Shown one piece after another: positions 9,501 through 16,714 of a DNA stretch of 42,027 nucleotides. Origin of the DNA: a virus; IMG/VR virus record IMGVR_UViG_3300037329_000043, positions 1 to 42,027 of that record; one strand, given 5' to 3'. The notes beneath the pieces were generated by a model, which had not been told where the DNA came from, ran no database searches, and saw only the letters and a list, made by a program, of their open reading frames with translations. The position numbers and the translations under genes are program-made. The stretch's first letter is position 1. Every line of letters starts with the position of its first letter.

Positions 9501-11482
9501 CAAATGCTATTGGTGAGGGTGTGTGGAATAGAGGACTTTTAAGAAGAACTACAGACACCTTTAGAACTACCACAACCAATAGAACTAATATTGACATAGT
9601 AAATGATCGGGTTCTTGATACGTCCGTTGTTCCGTTTATGCGTAGCATTGATATTGATTTAACTGGTAAAGGCAACAGACCCAATTCTATCATGTACTTC
9701 TTTTTTGATGAAACAAGTATTGACTCTTACGTTAAGCCAGATGGTGGAAATTTTGGTGATCCTGTGTTTGCTGATGTGAACGGCGCATTTAACGCTATTT
9801 TCAGAATTCCTAACAACGATGAACAAAGTTTTAGAACTGGCGAGAAAACAATTATTGCTACTGATGAAGTAAACAATCAACAACAGTTGTCTACTTCTTA
9901 CGCTCAATCATTGTTTACAGCAACAGGTACGCGCCAAATTAGAAGACAAACTATTACAGCCACACGATCTATTACATCTAATACAAGATTAACTAGGCGT
10001 GTATGGAGTGACCCATTGGCTCAATCTTTCTTAGTTGAAAGAAATGGTGGTATGTTTGTTACTAAAATTAACACTTTCTTTAGTACAAAGGATGATAATG
10101 TTCCTGTAGCTGTTCAAATTCGTGAAATGGAAAATGGTTTTCCAACACAGAGACTGGTTCCCGGTGGTGAAAAGCTTTTGCTTCCATCCGAAGTGACTAC
10201 TACAAATGATGCAACGACACCAACTACTTTTGAATTCGATCATCCTGTATATCTTGAAGACGGAAATGAGTATTGCTTTGTGTTGATGTCAAATTCTAAT
10301 GCTTATAACGCTTACATTGGGCGTATGGGCAAACAAGATTTACAAACTAATCAATTTATTGTTAGACAACCTTATGCTGGTGTTCTTTTTAAGTCTCAGA
10401 ATAACTCAACTTGGACAGAAGACCAACAGGCTGACTTACAATTTGAAATTTTTGTTGCTAAATTTGATACCAGCGTGACCGGTATTGTTGTAACAGAAAA
10501 TAAAGACCTTGATATGATTAGACTTTCGGGTAATCCTATAGCTACAGAAATTGGTTCTAGTGATGTTATAATTTATCGGGAAAATCACAACTATGTACAG
10601 GGTACTAATCTTAGCATTTCAGGTTCAACAGGTGCAAACAACATTACAGCTACTGAAATAAATGATTCACACACCGTTGTTGAAGTTATTGATCCTAACA
10701 GAATTAAAATAACACTAACTAGCGTTGCTGATACTAGCGGTGATATTGGTGGTTTGGTTGTTGAAATCTCAGATACTATTCAGGCGTCTTTGATTAATCC
10801 AAATATTCCTGTTATTGACTTGACAGATACTAATGTTGCATTTTTTGCAAAAGGAACTACTGGCAAATCAATCAATGGATCAGAGACTCCATATGCTGTT
10901 CAGTCACTCTACAGTGCTGTTGATAATGAAACTATTAATCAACTTAGTTTCCCATTATTGATAACTAATAGGAATGATGAAGTAGCCAATACAAGCAATC
11001 AAAGAACCTTTAAAATGCTGATGGAGTTAACTTCTACTAATGAAAATGTTTCTCCGGTAATTGACATGAGTGGTGCTACTGTTATTACACCATTTTCACA
11101 AGTTACATACAACCAAACTACAGTAACAGATGGTTCCAATAATTGGGCAAACTATAGGACAAGAGTAAATCCTTTGTCTAGTCCTTCTGATATGTTCAAA
11201 ATATTTCTTGACATCAAAAGTGTTAATTCAGCTAATGTAATTATTTCTGCGAGAGTTTCTAACAGCGAAGAAGAGCTTCAAGATTCTGACTGGGTAGAAA
11301 TTCCAAACACAACAGTTGACACACCATCTGATGGTAACAACTTTTATGAATATCAATTTGAAAAAACAGGGTTTTCAGAATTCTCGTTTTACCAAGTCAT
11401 GATTCAGTTAAAATCTCAAAGTTCGGTATTTTATCCATCATGCAAGCGTCTTCGTGTTATTGCATTGTCTGACTTTTCATAG
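6560..11482 (+). CDS. large virion structural protein, DUF4815-type
   Basis: This 1640-residue protein is the largest in the window. Residues 9-60 carry the DUF4815 signature: a Tyr-Phe-Asp-Asp-Tyr motif, then Leu-Phe-Val-Pro-Ser-Arg-Ala-Val-Gln-Val-Arg-Glu-Leu, then Arg-Phe-Gly-Asp-His-Val-Phe and Gly-Ser. The body is a long series of Thr/Ser/Asn-rich beta domains with no signal peptide or membrane segment. DUF4815 proteins are virion components of T4-like phages of marine bacteria and probably belong to the baseplate periphery or a fibre attachment. The exact T4 equivalent is uncertain; gp10 is a candidate by position. The gene has its own late promoter, and the next gene follows after 5 nt. 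Confidence 0.75.
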   Translation: MTIVDKSRSPYFDDYNADKGFQEVLFVPSRAVQVRELNQIQSMFYEQINRFGDHVFEDGSVVIPGESNYDLELKYAKTTIDNFANVVQFLSGSNLSLVGTSGITANVKLFREPDGTDPSTFFLEYIQPSTDGLESTFADAEVVTVFNGTTELTTAIITETGLGSKFTIDSGVYYIKGRFVLVEQQTVILDKYSSTPSKSVCIEYNEVIVTENDDNSLFDNAQGTTNFTAPGAHRLKIDTNLVVVDLADLPTIPSNYVEIFRVDAGDVQKTYRGPDYNVLGDVLAQRTYEESGDYTVKSYKIGFDTHNELFGSVDTTKFGIELDPGIAYVRGYRVETNSKTKIVADKARDTGVINNSSISGGLGYYVEVENLSALPSITALQSVNFKDSGGSIIGTARIRFISETTSGVFRLYLFNVKNVSGLRTTSFVSSATVIDSTDTVTFTSDIIDAVIKEASFNSLVFPMNVEFVKTLNVNSGFSDTSYASVKQLTNTTDTSGQVTFSANSNEIFVSQDSRYAIGYYTDTNESFDVASNVTLSGTPTGSVITISLGVGNASRAIRVNLQVAKQEVIQKIKSKQTISITGSLTSGVLPLGKADAYNIVSVVDNESNNITSLFTLSNNKTQSFYDISTISTSSTVSEPITVTFDFFSHGSGDYFGPDSYVDIDYEDIQTENGTRLSDVLDFRPRINDAGTGFTGTGSSVGNIPTPFTIIRADLEHYLKRIDKVYLNASGLFGVKRGIPSIDPSSPSDPSEAMILYTIYIPPYTFNISDVQAEKVNNRRYTMSDIGDIETRLSNVEYYVSLTLLEQEADATQVADPVTGANRFKNGFLTDRFIDHGVADFSWEGYHVAISDEDGELRPEFSLNAIDLQYVSSESSNVVINSDIITLPFDHVSYVRQNQSSETMNVNPYAIYRWTGTLKLTPSMDSWIDTHYKSPEVTYRIFNNGQLTQSWKSWQLNWTGASTTQNRDFSRNSAPHSVWQDPNAIGEGVWNRGLLRRTTDTFRTTTTNRTNIDIVNDRVLDTSVVPFMRSIDIDLTGKGNRPNSIMYFFFDETSIDSYVKPDGGNFGDPVFADVNGAFNAIFRIPNNDEQSFRTGEKTIIATDEVNNQQQLSTSYAQSLFTATGTRQIRRQTITATRSITSNTRLTRRVWSDPLAQSFLVERNGGMFVTKINTFFSTKDDNVPVAVQIREMENGFPTQRLVPGGEKLLLPSEVTTTNDATTPTTFEFDHPVYLEDGNEYCFVLMSNSNAYNAYIGRMGKQDLQTNQFIVRQPYAGVLFKSQNNSTWTEDQQADLQFEIFVAKFDTSVTGIVVTENKDLDMIRLSGNPIATEIGSSDVIIYRENHNYVQGTNLSISGSTGANNITATEINDSHTVVEVIDPNRIKITLTSVADTSGDIGGLVVEISDTIQASLINPNIPVIDLTDTNVAFFAKGTTGKSINGSETPYAVQSLYSAVDNETINQLSFPLLITNRNDEVANTSNQRTFKMLMELTSTNENVSPVIDMSGATVITPFSQVTYNQTTVTDGSNNWANYRTRVNPLSSPSDMFKIFLDIKSVNSANVIISARVSNSEEELQDSDWVEIPNTTVDTPSDGNNFYEYQFEKTGFSEFSFYQVMIQLKSQSSVFYPSCKRLRVIALSDFS

Positions 11483-11487
11483 GGGGT

Positions 11488-11697
11488 TTGGCAATGCATA
11501 GAATAGAAGGCAAAGAAAACTTATATAAAGACCCAGATTCAGGGGCTATAATAAACAATGATAAAAATTCTTACGAACTGGCTAAGGCTAACAAAAGAAG
11601 AATTCTTAAAGAAAGAGAAAAACAAAAAAGCCTTGAACAAAGAATTGAGTACCTTGAGTCAATTATCAAAAGGATGGCAGAAAAAAATGGCATTTAA
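11488..11697 (+). CDS. small coiled-coil virion-region protein
   Basis: This 69-residue protein starts Met-Ala-Met-His-Arg-Ile-Glu-Gly-Lys-Glu-Asn-Leu-Tyr and contains 'DPDSGAIINNDKNSYELAK', followed by a highly charged helix (about residues 35-66) with heptad spacing. I believe similar short proteins occur in the structural clusters of other marine T4-like phages, but no function is known to me. An RBS (GGGGG) lies in the 5-nt gap after the preceding stop. The 3' end overlaps the lysozyme start by 11 nt. Confidence 0.65.
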   Translation: MAMHRIEGKENLYKDPDSGAIINNDKNSYELAKANKRRILKEREKQKSLEQRIEYLESIIKRMAEKNGI

Positions 11698-12232
11698 AAG
11701 AGCATTTAATCATATCATTCTAGTTGAAGGCGGTTATTCTGATAACCCTTTTGACTCGGGTGGAAAAACAAAGTATGGAGTTACTGAACAATTGGCACGA
11801 AGGTATGGGTATGATGGTCTTATGAAACACATGTCTTTAAGTAAAGCTGAACAAATCTACAAAACACACTTTTGGGATAAGCTGATGCTTAATGATGTGT
11901 CTGTGATCTCATACGACATCGCCCACGAGATGTTTGACACTGGTGTAAACATGGGTAGGGCTAGAGCAGGAAACTTCTTACAGAGGTCTTTAAACGTACT
12001 AAACAACAAACAATCTATCACTCCTGATATTGTGGTTGATGGGTTTGTTGGAAGAGGTACATTAAAAAGCTTAAAAGATGTTTTTTCTTCTCGTGGTGAT
12101 GAAGTTCTTTATAAAATGCTTAACTCTCTACAAGGTGCTTTTTACATAGAGCTTGCAGAACGAAGAGAAAAAGACGAAACTTTTGTTTATGGTTGGTTTA
12201 AGAATCGCGTAAGCTTTTATAGAAATTCTTAA
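11687..12232 (+). CDS. GH108-type lysozyme (peptidoglycan hydrolase)
   Basis: The ATG at 11687 is chosen because the protein from this point aligns with the GH108 family from its first residues; the longer frame from 11558 would only add sequence overlapping the previous gene. Of its 181 residues, 14-34 read Glu-Gly-Gly-Tyr, Asn-Pro-Phe-Asp, Gly-Gly-Lys-Thr-Lys-Tyr-Gly-Val-Thr, the GH108 signature with Glu14 as the expected catalytic acid. A C-terminal half with Val-Asp-Gly-Phe-Val-Gly-Arg-Gly-Thr (about 119-127) fits the peptidoglycan-binding domain paired with this family. There is no signal peptide. Placement among baseplate genes allows either a virion-associated role, like gp5 lysozyme of T4, or an endolysin; the sequence does not decide. 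Confidence 0.85.
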   Translation: MAFKRAFNHIILVEGGYSDNPFDSGGKTKYGVTEQLARRYGYDGLMKHMSLSKAEQIYKTHFWDKLMLNDVSVISYDIAHEMFDTGVNMGRARAGNFLQRSLNVLNNKQSITPDIVVDGFVGRGTLKSLKDVFSSRGDEVLYKMLNSLQGAFYIELAERREKDETFVYGWFKNRVSFYRNS

Positions 12233-12257
12233 TAAAATAGCTTTAACTTTAGTAATA

Positions 12258-12265
12258 TATAAATA
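12258..12265 (+). promoter_or_regulatory. late promoter octamer after the lysozyme gene
   Basis: Perfect TATAAATA, 38 nt before the ATG at 12304. It heads the imported module and may also serve gp13. Confidence 0.8.
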
Positions 12266-12303
12266 GTAAATAAAAGAATTGAACATAAAGAGCGCCTATA
12301 ACA

Positions 12304-12642
12304 ATGAATAAAATGGAAAGAGATTTAAGTCAAATTAATTATTATGGATATGCTAATACTAAAATAAGATTTATTTATAAAGAAACTATTACAGATAGCA
12401 CTTCAGATGCTCTGATGATTCCAAAAGAAAACATTGATGCAGTGGTTTCTGTTAGTCCCGGTACTTCAGCAACAGTGCAATTTACAATTAGTTCATTTGA
12501 TAACGTTAAAAATGGTAATGCAATCTGGATAGACTGGGACAATGGCGAAATAACAGAGGTAACAGCAAGCACAATTACAGGCAATATTACTGCACTTCGT
12601 TTAATTAGTGTTGGAGAATCTACTTGGGAAGTAGCTAAATGA
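12304..12642 (+). CDS. hypothetical structural-module protein
   Basis: This 112-residue protein was not recognised. It is rich in Ile, Thr and Ser, looks beta-stranded, and lacks a signal peptide and membrane segments. It lies directly after a late promoter. Its stop codon overlaps the start of the LamG-like gene by ATGA, so the two are probably translated together. Its base composition is AT-rich like the phage backbone, unlike the next two genes; it may be the native anchor to which the imported genes are attached (inference). Confidence 0.55.
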   Translation: MNKMERDLSQINYYGYANTKIRFIYKETITDSTSDALMIPKENIDAVVSVSPGTSATVQFTISSFDNVKNGNAIWIDWDNGEITEVTASTITGNITALRLISVGESTWEVAK

Positions 12643-13418
12643 GTGTGTTTGGATTGGTTACTGGGCGTGTATCAAAAAGACCACTAGGGTTTGTGTGGAA
12701 TAATGGCAGGCTTGGGCGGGGTGCTTTGGGTGCTTTGCAGGCTTTAATAGACTCTCTATTCGGCGCAGGCGAACAAGGCGCAGTCTACGTACCCATGCCT
12801 ATCGTGCTCGGCGCACAGGCACTGTTTCAAGACTCCGCAGGCACAGTGCCTGTGACTGCGGATGGTGATCCTGTTGGGCGGATGCTAGATCAATCAGGCA
12901 ACGGAAATCACGCAACGCAAAGTGTTAGCGGGCGTAGGCCGGTATACCGGACGGATGGAGTTTTGCATCGGCTTGCGTTTGACCTTGTAGGTGATGAGAT
13001 ATTAATACCAGTTAATACATTTGGTATTTTTGATTACTTTATGGCTTATGAGCCTCTAGGTAACGATTTTATTATAACTTACGTTTCGGGTATAGGAACC
13101 GGTTGGGTTGGTATCGGTCAATCTGGAAGCGTAAGTAGTGCTCTTAGCGAGCCAAGCGTTGGAGTTCAGAACTCAATTAGATTTGATGAAGTATTATCAG
13201 CCGCAACCACTCGCGGCGGTCAATACTCGCTTGGTCAAGATGCTAGTCGAGTGCTGGTAAACTACGACAGGGATAGATCTAATACTGTTGCCATAGGGCT
13301 GTACTCTCAATCCGCACCCATTATAGGCGATATGTATGGGTATGTTTTAAGGAGCGGAACAATGAATGCTCAACAGCGAACTGATTTAGATAATTATTAT
13401 AAGATAATAACACCATGA
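12639..13418 (+). CDS. LamG/concanavalin-like phage surface protein
   Basis: In this 259-residue protein, residues 54-110 carry a recognisable phage motif: Leu-Phe-Gln-Asp-Ser-Ala-Gly-Thr, then Asp-Gly-Asp-Pro-Val-Gly-Arg-Met-Leu-Asp-Gln-Ser-Gly-Asn-Gly-Asn-His-Ala, then an Arg-Pro-Val-Tyr-Arg-Thr-Asp-Gly segment. This block heads laminin-G/lectin-like domains in tail and fibre proteins of many phages. The remainder is beta-rich and ends in a Gln-Gln-Arg-Thr-Asp-Leu helix typical of the end of such domains. The start overlaps the previous stop (ATGA). The 5' third is much richer in G+C than the backbone. Carbohydrate or receptor binding is inferred. Confidence 0.65.
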   Translation: MSVFGLVTGRVSKRPLGFVWNNGRLGRGALGALQALIDSLFGAGEQGAVYVPMPIVLGAQALFQDSAGTVPVTADGDPVGRMLDQSGNGNHATQSVSGRRPVYRTDGVLHRLAFDLVGDEILIPVNTFGIFDYFMAYEPLGNDFIITYVSGIGTGWVGIGQSGSVSSALSEPSVGVQNSIRFDEVLSAATTRGGQYSLGQDASRVLVNYDRDRSNTVAIGLYSQSAPIIGDMYGYVLRSGTMNAQQRTDLDNYYKIITP

Positions 13419-13816
13419 CGCTGTATTCTCATAAGGCCACAATCGCCGCCCCTATCGCCCGCATTACAGACGCTAACCAACTAGCCCTATGTCTTGGCGA
13501 ATCCAGCGCAGACAACCAAACATTCACCACCGCATCGTACCAAGACGCACAGGGCAATTTTTACGCAGTCTGCTCAACAGTCGCCAAGCCCATCTTTGCA
13601 CAGCTTGCAGGCCAGCCATTACAAGCCCCTGACCACGCACCGGACATGAATCTAACATCAGCTACAAGGGCACAGGCATTGCTACAGATCAACGGCGGCA
13701 CAGCAACGCCGGATGTTATCGCGGTGATACTGGGTGACAGGCTGGAATCGGCACAGGATCACATTGCTGCGTTGGGTTTAATAAAAATACAAAAGAGTAT
13801 TTATAATGATATCTAA
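13415..13816 (+). CDS. hypothetical protein of the imported GC-richer module
   Basis: This 133-residue protein starts inside the stop codon of the LamG-like gene (ATGA) and ends 11 nt inside gp13. It is Ala-rich, has no membrane segment and was not assigned to a family. It contains 'LCLGESSADNQTF' and 'NFYAVCSTVAKPIF'. Codon use is strongly GC-biased until about 13790, then returns to AT-rich codons in the last ten residues, where it merges with the gp13 start. This abrupt switch marks a recombination joint. It probably works with the LamG-like protein. Confidence 0.55.
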   Translation: MTLYSHKATIAAPIARITDANQLALCLGESSADNQTFTTASYQDAQGNFYAVCSTVAKPIFAQLAGQPLQAPDHAPDMNLTSATRAQALLQINGGTATPDVIAVILGDRLESAQDHIAALGLIKIQKSIYNDI

Positions 13817-14543
13817 TAGAAATGATTTTAAACAATACTGTTTGCGAAAGCTTGGTCAACCTGTTATTCGTGTTAATGTTGAAGATTCTCAAGTTGAAGA
13901 TCGTATTGATGATGCGGTTGAACGTTTTCAAGAAGAGCATTACGATGGAACTGAAGAAACTTGGCTTGCTTATAAAATAATACAAGCAGATATTGACAAC
14001 GGATATTTAACTATTTCTGACGACATCTTAACTGTTGTTGAAACAATGAATCTGAACGAAACAAGCTCTACTGGCAACGACATGTTTTCTTATCAGTATC
14101 AATTTGCGATTGATAACATATCACCATTTCAAACTCTTGACATGATAAACTATTTTATGTCTATGACTAATATTAATCAAGTTCATGACATGGTTAATGC
14201 AAGCCCTAGAATTGAACATACTCGGTTTATGAACAAAGTTCAGCTATATAATGGATTTAGTGACTTACCAATAAACAGTGTTATTGGTTTAAGAGTTTTT
14301 AAAATTATTGACCCAGAGCTACATACTAAAATATATAATGATATTTGGTTAAAAAAATATGCGACCGCATTGATAAAAATGCAATGGGGGAACAACATGA
14401 AAAAACATGGTGAGGTTCAATTACTGGGTGGAGTTACTGTCAACGGTCAACAGTTTTATGATGAAGCTATAGCAGAGATTGAAATACTTGATCAAGAGCT
14501 ATTGACAAAATACTCGGAACCTGTTGACTTTTTTGTTGGTTGA
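13806..14543 (+). CDS. 13: neck protein gp13
   Basis: This 245-residue protein opens with the pattern Asn-Arg-Asn-Asp-Phe-Lys-Gln-Tyr-Cys-Leu-Arg-Lys-Leu-Gly-Gln-Pro-Val, then 'VNVEDSQVEDRIDDAVERF'. These are the strongest signatures of T4-like gp13. With gp14 it forms the neck disc that closes the filled head and receives the tail. It is shorter than T4 gp13 (309). The first ATG is used because the conserved region starts immediately after it. It is first in the head-neck-tail cluster in T4 order. Confidence 0.88.
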   Translation: MISNRNDFKQYCLRKLGQPVIRVNVEDSQVEDRIDDAVERFQEEHYDGTEETWLAYKIIQADIDNGYLTISDDILTVVETMNLNETSSTGNDMFSYQYQFAIDNISPFQTLDMINYFMSMTNINQVHDMVNASPRIEHTRFMNKVQLYNGFSDLPINSVIGLRVFKIIDPELHTKIYNDIWLKKYATALIKMQWGNNMKKHGEVQLLGGVTVNGQQFYDEAIAEIEILDQELLTKYSEPVDFFVG

Positions 14544-14560
14544 AATAGGTATTAGTAATT

Positions 14561-14806
14561 ATGTTAAACGATACAGAACAAACAAAACTCGACATAAAAA
14601 AGAGAATATTCAGAAGAAACGCGGCTATTACTTCTTTTATTTTTCTTATATTCATATGTTTATTTTACATGATTGGTAGTTTGTACATGAGCTTAGAACA
14701 ATCAAATATTTTAGAGCAATTTAATGCTATTATTATAACTCAATGTGCTGTATTTGCTTCTATTATACTTGGTCATCTTGGTTTTGATTATCTGGCAAAA
14801 ATATAA
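14561..14806 (+). CDS. small two-TM membrane protein between gp13 and gp14
   Basis: This 81-residue protein has a charged N-terminus (residues 1-20), a hydrophobic helix at about 23-44, a short polar loop, a second helix at about 57-76, and a Lys near the end. No family is recognised. Two-TM proteins of this size include class II holins, and the phage has a lysozyme in the same structural region. However, the place between two neck genes does not prove lysis function. An intrinsic terminator follows, so this gene ends a transcription unit. Confidence 0.65.
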   Translation: MLNDTEQTKLDIKKRIFRRNAAITSFIFLIFICLFYMIGSLYMSLEQSNILEQFNAIIITQCAVFASIILGHLGFDYLAKI

Positions 14807-14835
14807 AAATAAAAATATAATAAAAATAAACTTAT

Positions 14836-14858
14836 GGGCCTCTTTTTGGCCCTTTTTT
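14836..14858 (+). terminator. intrinsic terminator after the two-TM gene
   Basis: GGGCC (14836-14840) and GGCCC (14848-14852) form a 5-bp GC stem around a 7-nt loop, followed directly by TTTTTT. Confidence 0.8.
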
Positions 14859-14866
14859 ATTATGGT

Positions 14867-14874
14867 TATAAATA
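14867..14874 (+). promoter_or_regulatory. late promoter octamer before gp14
   Basis: Perfect TATAAATA just after the terminator and 33 nt before the gp14 start. It probably drives gp14, 15, 16 and 17, whose genes touch or overlap. Confidence 0.8.
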
Positions 14875-14907
14875 GAAGTATAAACACCACAAATATGTGC
14901 TAATAAT

Positions 14908-15543
14908 ATGATTAATCAATACGTCAACAACTATAATGAAACAAGCGAACAAGACTTACAAGATGATCTTGTTGTTGAAGCTATTCAGATGAAAGGTTTA
15001 GATATTAATTACCTTCCTAGAACATTAGTAAATTACGATTATTTGTTGGGCGAAGACCCATCATCTGCTTTCAATAATTCTTATATTATTGAAATGTACC
15101 CTGCTAATGTTGATGGTTTTGGTGGTGGTGGTGACATGATTACTACAATTGGTTTTGAAATCAAAGATACAGCTACATTTATCGTTAGCAAGTCACGATT
15201 TGAAGAAGAACTTTTACCACAAAGCCTTACAAAGCCTATGGTTGGTGATCTTTTATATCTACCCATTACTCGTTCATTTCTTGAAATTAAGCACGTAGAG
15301 GATGAGAGTCCTTTTTACGAGCTTGGAAAACAATACATATGGGAAGTGAAGACAGAAACGTTTGAGTTCTCGTATGAAGACTTTTCCACAGGTGATTCAA
15401 CAATTGATGATCTGATTAACAACGATCTTATGTATTACAATCCTGAAACGGAAACAGAGGATTATGGAAAGAATGATGAGATTCAAACAGAAAGTGATGA
15501 GTTTGTTGATTTTAACCCCGCAGACCCATTTGGAGTTAAGTAA
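14908..15543 (+). CDS. 14: neck protein gp14
   Basis: This 211-residue protein contains the conserved gp14 sequence blocks. They are a Gly-rich Gly-Gly-Gly-Gly-Asp-Met segment (about residues 72-77), 'ATFIVSKSRFEEE', then Pro-Met-Val-Gly-Asp-Leu-Leu-Tyr-Leu-Pro (about 110-119) and 'FYELGKQYIWEVKTETFEFS'. gp14 joins gp13 to form the neck and then docks with gp15 on the tail. It is slightly shorter than T4 gp14 (256). The next gene begins on the base after its stop. Confidence 0.85.
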   Translation: MINQYVNNYNETSEQDLQDDLVVEAIQMKGLDINYLPRTLVNYDYLLGEDPSSAFNNSYIIEMYPANVDGFGGGGDMITTIGFEIKDTATFIVSKSRFEEELLPQSLTKPMVGDLLYLPITRSFLEIKHVEDESPFYELGKQYIWEVKTETFEFSYEDFSTGDSTIDDLINNDLMYYNPETETEDYGKNDEIQTESDEFVDFNPADPFGVK

Positions 15544-16224
15544 ATGGCAGCTTTAGACCAACACTTTTATCACAATTCTATCAGAACTTACACAGCCGCG
15601 TTTGGTACAATATTTAATAGCATATACATTTTAAGAGGTAATGGGAAAAAAATAAAAGTTCCTTTGTCTTATTCATCCAGACAAAAGTTTGATATCAAAC
15701 AGAAGTATGAAGAATCTAGAGCACACATAAAAACTAAATTCCCAAGAATTGGTTTTGTTCTTACTGGTATGAATCGCGACCCACAAAGAATTCAAAACAA
15801 ACACGACTTAATGTATCAACAGATCGACAGAACACAAACAAATACAGTCAACAAACAGCTTAACAGAGTTCCTTACATTTTTAACTATCAGGTTACTGTA
15901 GGAACAAAAAATCTTGATGATATGTTTCAAATAATGGAACAAATTGCGGCTTGGTTTAATCCATCATTGAATATCAATATTACAGAGAATCCAGACTTAG
16001 GTATCGACACATCTCTTAATGTTAAAATGACAGACTCAAATTTAGTAGATGATTATGAGGGGCAAATGGAAGATGAAAAAACACTGATATCTACATTCGA
16101 TTTTGAGGTAGAGGGATTCTTGTACATGCCAACAAGCAATCAAGGCGTCATTCAGAGCATTACTTTAAACTACTATGATCTAAATGATCCAGACACAATT
16201 TTAGAAACGGATATTATACCATGA
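15544..16224 (+). CDS. 15: tail sheath stabiliser and completion protein gp15
   Basis: This 226-residue protein begins with the gp15 pattern Phe-Tyr-His-Asn-Ser-Ile-Arg-Thr-Tyr, then 'AFGTIFNSIYI' and 'KKIKVPLSYSSRQKF'. A Phe-Pro-Arg-Ile-Gly-Phe segment (about residues 67-72) is equivalent to the Leu-Pro-Arg-Met block of T4. gp15 forms the hexamer that caps the finished tail and binds the neck. It starts at the base after the gp14 stop and overlaps gp16 by ATGA. Confidence 0.85.
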   Translation: MAALDQHFYHNSIRTYTAAFGTIFNSIYILRGNGKKIKVPLSYSSRQKFDIKQKYEESRAHIKTKFPRIGFVLTGMNRDPQRIQNKHDLMYQQIDRTQTNTVNKQLNRVPYIFNYQVTVGTKNLDDMFQIMEQIAAWFNPSLNINITENPDLGIDTSLNVKMTDSNLVDDYEGQMEDEKTLISTFDFEVEGFLYMPTSNQGVIQSITLNYYDLNDPDTILETDIIP

Positions 16225-16712
16225 ACAAACGAGATAAAATTAACAAAGATATTGAAAACTTTATTGGTATAGAGCACAATGTTGATTCTCATTTAGATGA
16301 TCTGGATGACGAAACAATGCCTCGGGAAAGTTTTGATTTGGTTGAATATACTCCTGTCATATCCAAAGTGCCTGTAGATCAGCGTGAGAGTGATGTATAC
16401 GATGATTACAACTACACTAGGACGGTTCTTAGGGGTTTGATAGAACGTGGTACAAGCGCATTAGAAGGCTCTCTCATGCTTGCTAAGGAATCAGAACATC
16501 CAAGGGCGTTTGAAGTCTCTAGCACACTGATGAAAAATATTTCAGAGATGAGCAAAGACCTTATGGAGCTACACAAACATCTAGAAAATGGGAAAGGTGG
16601 TGTGGCTACTACTCCTAGTACAGTTAATAACACACAAAACAATTTCTACAACGAGAAACAACCAAAAGGCGTCGATGATCTTTTAGATGATCTAGATGAC
16701 GATGAAAAATAA
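16221..16712 (+). CDS. 16: small terminase subunit gp16
   Basis: This 163-residue protein is almost exactly the T4 gp16 length (164). The central region has 'LRGLIERGTSALEGSLMLA', then Glu-Ser-Glu-His-Pro-Arg-Ala-Phe-Glu-Val, the conserved core that forms the oligomerising coiled coil in T4. Asp-rich stretches lie at both ends (about residues 23-31 and 152-162). gp16 recognises concatemeric DNA and stimulates the gp17 ATPase. Its start overlaps the gp15 stop and gp17 starts 2 nt after its end. Confidence 0.88.
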   Translation: MNKRDKINKDIENFIGIEHNVDSHLDDLDDETMPRESFDLVEYTPVISKVPVDQRESDVYDDYNYTRTVLRGLIERGTSALEGSLMLAKESEHPRAFEVSSTLMKNISEMSKDLMELHKHLENGKGGVATTPSTVNNTQNNFYNEKQPKGVDDLLDDLDDDEK

Positions 16713-16714
16713 TA

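Noticed and set aside
11558-11686. Longer start for the lysozyme
   Set aside because: The extra residues overlap the coiled-coil gene in another frame and precede the family's conserved start.
13798-13805. TATAAATA on the minus strand at the gp13 start
   Set aside because: It would transcribe antisense into the imported genes with no minus-strand gene to serve; probably chance in AT-rich sequence.
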